This document shows, one piece after another, positions 60,961 through 64,000 of a stretch of 64,000 nt of DNA. This DNA is from Callaeas wilsoni (lineage: Eukaryota > Chordata > Aves > Passeriformes > Callaeidae): the NCBI GenBank assembly GCA_013398955.1, contig VWPU01005002.1, positions 144,301 through 208,300 of the forward strand, read 5' to 3'. The position numbers were made by a program, and so were the translations under genes. A model generated the notes under the pieces. It had not been told where the DNA came from. It was given only the letters and a program-made list of their open reading frames with translations, and searched no databases. Each line of letters begins with the position of its first letter. Positions within the stretch are counted from its first letter, which is position 1.

Positions 60961-63009
60961 ATGGTTTATTTATCCGGTGATGCCAAGGAGACAGCCTTAG
61001 CAGTCTTTGCATATTTCTGCTATAATGCACAGTGACTTTGCTTGGGTTTTTTTTTCGAAGAAGAAGTAAATAGCAGTCCTAAACAATGCAATATTACTTC
61101 ATACTGTTAAATACCAGTTCAGGTACTACGTGGTTTTTTTCTCCATTCTACCCTAGGCTGTTATGAAAACATAAACAAACTTAAAACATTTGTTGCTATT
61201 TGTGCTATGTATAGCTCTACTCAGCTCAGAGTCCTTTTCTCTTGTTCATTATTTCTATCTGGAACTGGGAAACTTTTCTTGAAGCAGTATTGTTTTTCGT
61301 TTGGAAAAAAAAAAAGAAGGCAAGAGAAAATGACGTATTTAAAAGTCTCACATCTTACAGAGCACACCCAGTTATAAATATGCTACAATCAGCACACTAC
61401 ACATTTTACGTAGAAAGAACCAGATGATGGTGGAATTCAGATCGTGCTAAGAAAGCAGGAACAGGGCTTATAAGAATGCTTACATCTGTCCCTAATTTGC
61501 TTGCACATAAACCCACAGTGATCTGCTTTATTGCCAAAATCATATAAAGAAATTGGGAATGAAGCAGCATAGGTAATCTTGAACTGGAGGCCCTCCAGCC
61601 TAATTAGACACAAACGCCCAGAAGGCCCGAATCTGAAATATGGCATGTAGATTCTGAAATGTATGAAGAGACAGAACAGTCTCATTAGCAGCCATCCGGG
61701 TGTGCGCTTAAACCTCTGAAGTTCCTTTTTGACTGAGGGAAGGAGTAAGCCACGTCTGTGCCAGAGGCTAAGCACAAGGAAAAGCATCCTGCTCCTTCTG
61801 GAAACGGCCCCGATCTCCCAACCCCCACCCCAGCACACTCCTCCTGGGCTTTGGGCAATTCTTGGCCACTCTCTTTGTAAAGACATGCCCGCAGTCAGCC
61901 GGCTGATTTAGTATCAATAATGCTGGAAAGCCAAAACATGATAAGTCATTGAAAAATAAGACAAAGAAGCAATTCTGTGGATAGTTTATAGAGCTATTGG
62001 TTTGTTATTCACTATTTAGTAGATACATTTCTTAAGACAGTTAGTCATGGAGTTTTGCCAGAAGCCATTATAAAAGTGATAATTTTCCTTATTTCGAACC
62101 ACTGAACGTTTTTTATTTTTATTGCATCAAACAGCTATTGTTGGCTACTTTCTGACTACCAGCTTGTCCCTCTTTGATTTCATATATGCATCTATTTTAC
62201 AGAACAGTGAAAAATTATGAGTGAATTAGAGAAATGGACAGAGGAGAAGTCCATGACAATTTTAAGGCAGAAAAGGCTGTGCACAGAACTGACCTCCATG
62301 TTACAGATTTCAGGCACATTCAGGGACTATCTATTTTTGGAACCATAATAGCTACCCTTAACTAACCAGAGGGTGTGATAGAAATGCTTTTATCAAGTTA
62401 TCTCCTTCTAAGTTATTTGGAGGAACAATGCAAGGCAACACATTATTTCCTTTCTCAATTGAATTTTCACATTATCAGGAAATATCACAGTGGCCACAAA
62501 ACTATAAACAACTTTTGTTTTAGTAAAGTAAAAGGAGCTTTGTGCTTCTTTTCTTTTTCTGCAAACACAACACAAAGGAAACACAGGGACACCAAAGAGT
62601 CCAGAAATCTTGTGTGTAATAAAAAAATTATGGATCAAGCTTTCAGTTAATTGATAGTCAAGGTCAATTTGTATCTTCATCTGTGATGCTGTTGTTGTAT
62701 CAGTGCCCGAGGACACCAGTAAGCCCCATTTTCTTGAAAAATTTTATGAGAAGACTATTTGACATCTATCCTTAGCAGCAAGTGCCACTGAAGCATTACT
62801 ATCACAAAACAAATAGGCAAATGTTAAGTGGGGATAATTTTTTAAAGAACTTTTCTTAAAGATTATTTTCAACGTTTTTTGCATTTGTAACGGTCTTCTT
62901 TGGGGGTTTTTTTAAGAATACGCACCAGGATATCCACTGTTCTCTTTTACCCTTTGCTGCGCTTTAGGTTTGAGTTTCAAGGAAAGAAAATAAAGCGTAG
63001 GAAATGAGT
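60961..63009. other. Non-coding stretch flanking the CpG island
   Basis: A 149-codon minus-strand frame (61437-61886, starting MSLQREWPRIAQSPGG) has no recognisable domain and no clear splice context. The rest is AT-rich up to the sharp compositional change at about 63010. Confidence 0.45.
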
Positions 63010-64000
63010 TACTTGGCCGCAACGTGGCAAGCCTTACAGTACTGCCCATGGCTGTGTGACCTCAGCCAGCAGCGCAAATCGGGGGATGCCCCTCTGGTAG
63101 GGGACCCGCAACCCGCCGAGGGAGCAGAGCCTTGGCCCGCGGGCCTGTCTGCCTCCGGGGGCACGCGCAGACAGACATGAGCTCACCGCCCACGCAGGAG
63201 CCAGCTCTGCTCGGGAGCCACTCAGCCTCAGCAGAGAAAGCCGTGCCCAACCCGATGCGTCTGTGCCCAGCACACGGAGCCGCGATCAGGCGGCGGCATC
63301 CACCCGACGGGCCCGGCAGACCGCACAGAACGCCTGGCGAGCGCCAGGAGGGCGCGCACGGACCGGGCACCGCCGCTGCCCTGCTGACGATCGGGGGAAA
63401 AGGCACCAGCGAGGCCGGTGGCCAGCCAGCCTTCGCTAAGTGAAACGTAAACAAGAAGAAATAAAGGGCGAAGCGGGCAAGCCTTGGCTGGTTGAAGCGC
63501 GTGAAAGGGCAGATGCCACCGCTGTGGGCCGAGGCCCACGCAAGAGCAGAGCGGCCCCGAGGGCACACGCAGGGACGGGTGTCTGAGAGCGGGTGGGAAG
63601 CGGGGACGGGAAAACCCGCCCAGGCACGAGGAGGCCGTCGGCGAAGCCAAGCGGGGTGGGAGAGGCTGGGAAGGGAGATGCCCCGGGTGGGCAAAGCAGG
63701 GTGGCGGAGGCAGAGGGCAGTGAGGGGGAAGCCTGCGAGCCTCGGCCCCAGGGAAACAGGGCTCAGCTCCGTGCTGAGGAGCTGCACCCTCCCCGAGGCA
63801 GGTGTGCCATGCACGGCCCGGGGCGAGCCCCGGTGCCTCACCCCGAGAGCTGCCCCGGGCCCCCTGCATCGCCCCGACCCCGCCACGGGCAGGACCCCCC
63901 TTACCTTCCGCTGCGGGCGGGGCCGCTGCTCGCCCGGCCCCCCGGGTGCTCCTGCCAGGGGCGGGGGCCGGCCCGGGGCTGCCCGCGGGGCAGGGGCGCC
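63010..64000. promoter_or_regulatory. CpG island (promoter-type), continuing beyond the window
   Basis: From about 63010 the sequence shifts abruptly from AT-rich, CpG-poor DNA to high GC with frequent CpG, increasing to the window end. GC boxes (Sp1-type) are visible: GGGCGGGGCC at about 63914-63924 and GGGGCGGGGG at about 63959-63968. Long frames on both strands (minus 63062-63886, 274 codons; minus 63228-63869; plus 63132-63443) are explained by scarcity of stop codons in GC-rich DNA and are not called as genes. Together with the minus-strand donor at 63904, the island most likely marks the promoter/first exon/first intron start of a leftward gene. A divergent rightward transcript cannot be excluded. 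Confidence 0.88.
63905..64000 (-). other. Probable first exon (3' part) of a leftward gene, partial
   Basis: On the minus strand the sequence GCCCGCAGCGGAAG|GTAAGG gives a strong splice donor with GT at 63904-63903, at the densest part of the CpG island. The exon side (63905 to the window edge) has no ATG and is open in all three frames, so it may be 5'UTR or coding sequence starting outside the window. No protein is recognised. If correct, the sequence to the left of 63905 starts intron 1. Confidence 0.5.

Noticed and set aside
63062..63886. 274-codon minus-strand open frame in the CpG island
   Set aside because: Several other frames on both strands are also open here. Stop codons are rare at this GC content, and the peptide is low-complexity Pro/Ala/Arg/Gly without a domain.
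1..64000. CRISPR arrays, operons, riboswitches, bacterial-type mobile elements
   Set aside because: Vertebrate (avian-type) DNA by repeat content. No regularly spaced repeats of CRISPR type and no dense coding were seen.

Overview
This window looks like avian nuclear DNA. The main evidence is a scatter of CR1-type LINE 3' ends in both orientations. They carry the CR1 hallmarks: a minus-orientation start resembling TCATAGAATCATAGAAT, the 'ggttggaagggacct' segment, and remnants of the C-terminal reverse-transcriptase ORF. The background is fairly AT-rich and CpG-poor, there are no operons or long ORFs, and a dense CpG island sits at the right edge. No species can be named from the sequence alone.

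Layout. Positions 1-63000 are mostly non-coding DNA (intron or intergenic) containing roughly a dozen CR1 fragments. The clearest are at 264-706 (+), 7909-8135 (-), 10996-11300 (-), 17600-19205 (-, two pieces, the longest copy), 24410-24700 (-), 47136-47600 (-) and 60430-60960 (+). Older, weaker CR1 relics lie near 3715, 14770, 26180 and 29690. Two old tRNA-derived SINE relics lie at 25895-26000 (-) and 54715-54865 (+). There is an 18/19-bp minisatellite (16113-16262), an AAAC-rich tract (34394-34500), a TA/CA microsatellite (8716-8747) and several short palindromes and tandem duplications. GC-rich islets stand out at about 26530-26960 and 38090-38440.

The right end (about 63010-64000) is a CpG island with GC boxes and a strong minus-strand splice donor at 63904/63905. 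The simplest reading is the promoter/first-exon region of a gene transcribed leftwards, whose first intron would then run into this window. I could not identify that gene.

No coding gene can be called with confidence. I list exon-like segments where a good acceptor, a good donor and, in most cases, an open frame coincide: + strand 10707-10968, 29930-30087, 30733-30850, 38374-38437 and 53807-53893 (the last non-coding); - strand 37071-37202, 37514-37579 and 40708-40861. Pseudo-exons of this quality occur by chance in tens of kilobases of vertebrate DNA, and the reading phases of these candidates do not chain into one obvious transcript, so confidence is low. I saw no evidence of a novel multi-gene system; the best leads are the exon-like segments and the unexplained GC-rich islets.
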